The notes below the pieces were generated by a model. The model saw only the letters and a list, made by a program, of their open reading frames with translations. It had not been told where the DNA came from and made no database searches. A stretch of DNA of 5,103 nucleotides from JAWVZU01 sp033722075 (GTDB lineage Bacteria; Pseudomonadota; Gammaproteobacteria; Xanthomonadales; SZUA-38), in NCBI GenBank assembly GCA_033722075.1, contig JAWVZU010000265.1, positions 1-5,103 on the forward strand, written 5' to 3'. The position numbers were made by a program, and so were the translations under genes. Below, piece by piece: positions 5,053 to 5,103 of the stretch (positions are counted from its first letter, which is position 1; every line of letters starts with the position of its first letter).

Positions 5053-5103
5053 ATTGCCGTTCCCGGAATCGCGCTATGCATCGCACTGATCATCCTGCTG
5101 ATC
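5053..5103 (+). pseudogene. Membrane-helix continuation of the coiled-coil frame after the TGA, cut by the window edge
   Basis: In the same frame as the preceding coiled-coil gene the 17 codons to the window edge read IAVPGIALCIALIILLI, a clear hydrophobic transmembrane segment. Coiled coil followed directly by one membrane helix is a common layout, so the TGA most likely replaced a sense codon (CGA Arg or TGG Trp by one change). Confidence 0.5.

Overview
The window is GC-rich bacterial chromosome with an accessory character. Strong third-position GC bias, Shine-Dalgarno-preceded genes, a PAS-GGDEF protein and a DUF1703-type AAA-ATPase/PD-(D/E)XK protein suggest a high-GC proteobacterium. A gammaproteobacterium such as a purple sulfur bacterium relative is my guess, because these ATPase genes are numerous there; no ribosomal or other marker gene is present to prove it.

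Layout, left to right. Bases 1-1466 on the minus strand hold a decayed gene of the AAA-ATPase-like/PD-(D/E)XK family, running off the left edge. It is broken by a 4-bp tandem duplication, a 1-bp-type frameshift and a 5-bp tandem duplication. It also carries a 76-bp palindromic insert flanked by GCTGA, which is in frame with the protein once the nearby frameshift is ignored. Bases 1467-1772 are a divergent promoter region.

Bases 1773-2723 on the plus strand encode a 316-aa protein with an N-terminal peptidoglycan-binding domain, a Pro/Ala linker and a C-terminal domain that carries a clan CD (caspase/CHAT/DUF4347-like) His-Gly and Ala-Cys signature. This is the most interesting intact gene. 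Bases 2724-3037 contain a short stretch with strong coding bias, broken by a frame change (probable gene remnant), then a promoter. Bases 3038-3463 on the plus strand encode a small secreted protein with a Pro-rich tail.

Bases 3631-4602 on the minus strand, convergent with the secreted protein, encode a PAS-GGDEF diguanylate cyclase with an intact I-site but a GGEAF signature. Bases 4617-4866 hold its upstream region, with a 16-bp palindrome and a separate strong hairpin. From about 4867 to the right edge lies a coiled-coil protein whose reading frame continues after an in-frame TGA into a transmembrane helix, so it is probably interrupted.

The genes are mostly single transcription units and do not form an obvious operon. 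The peptidoglycan-binding/protease-like gene and the secreted-protein gene share a similar promoter and leader (17 of 25 positions plus the same GGGGAAG ribosome site), which hints at shared ancestry or shared control of their upstream regions.
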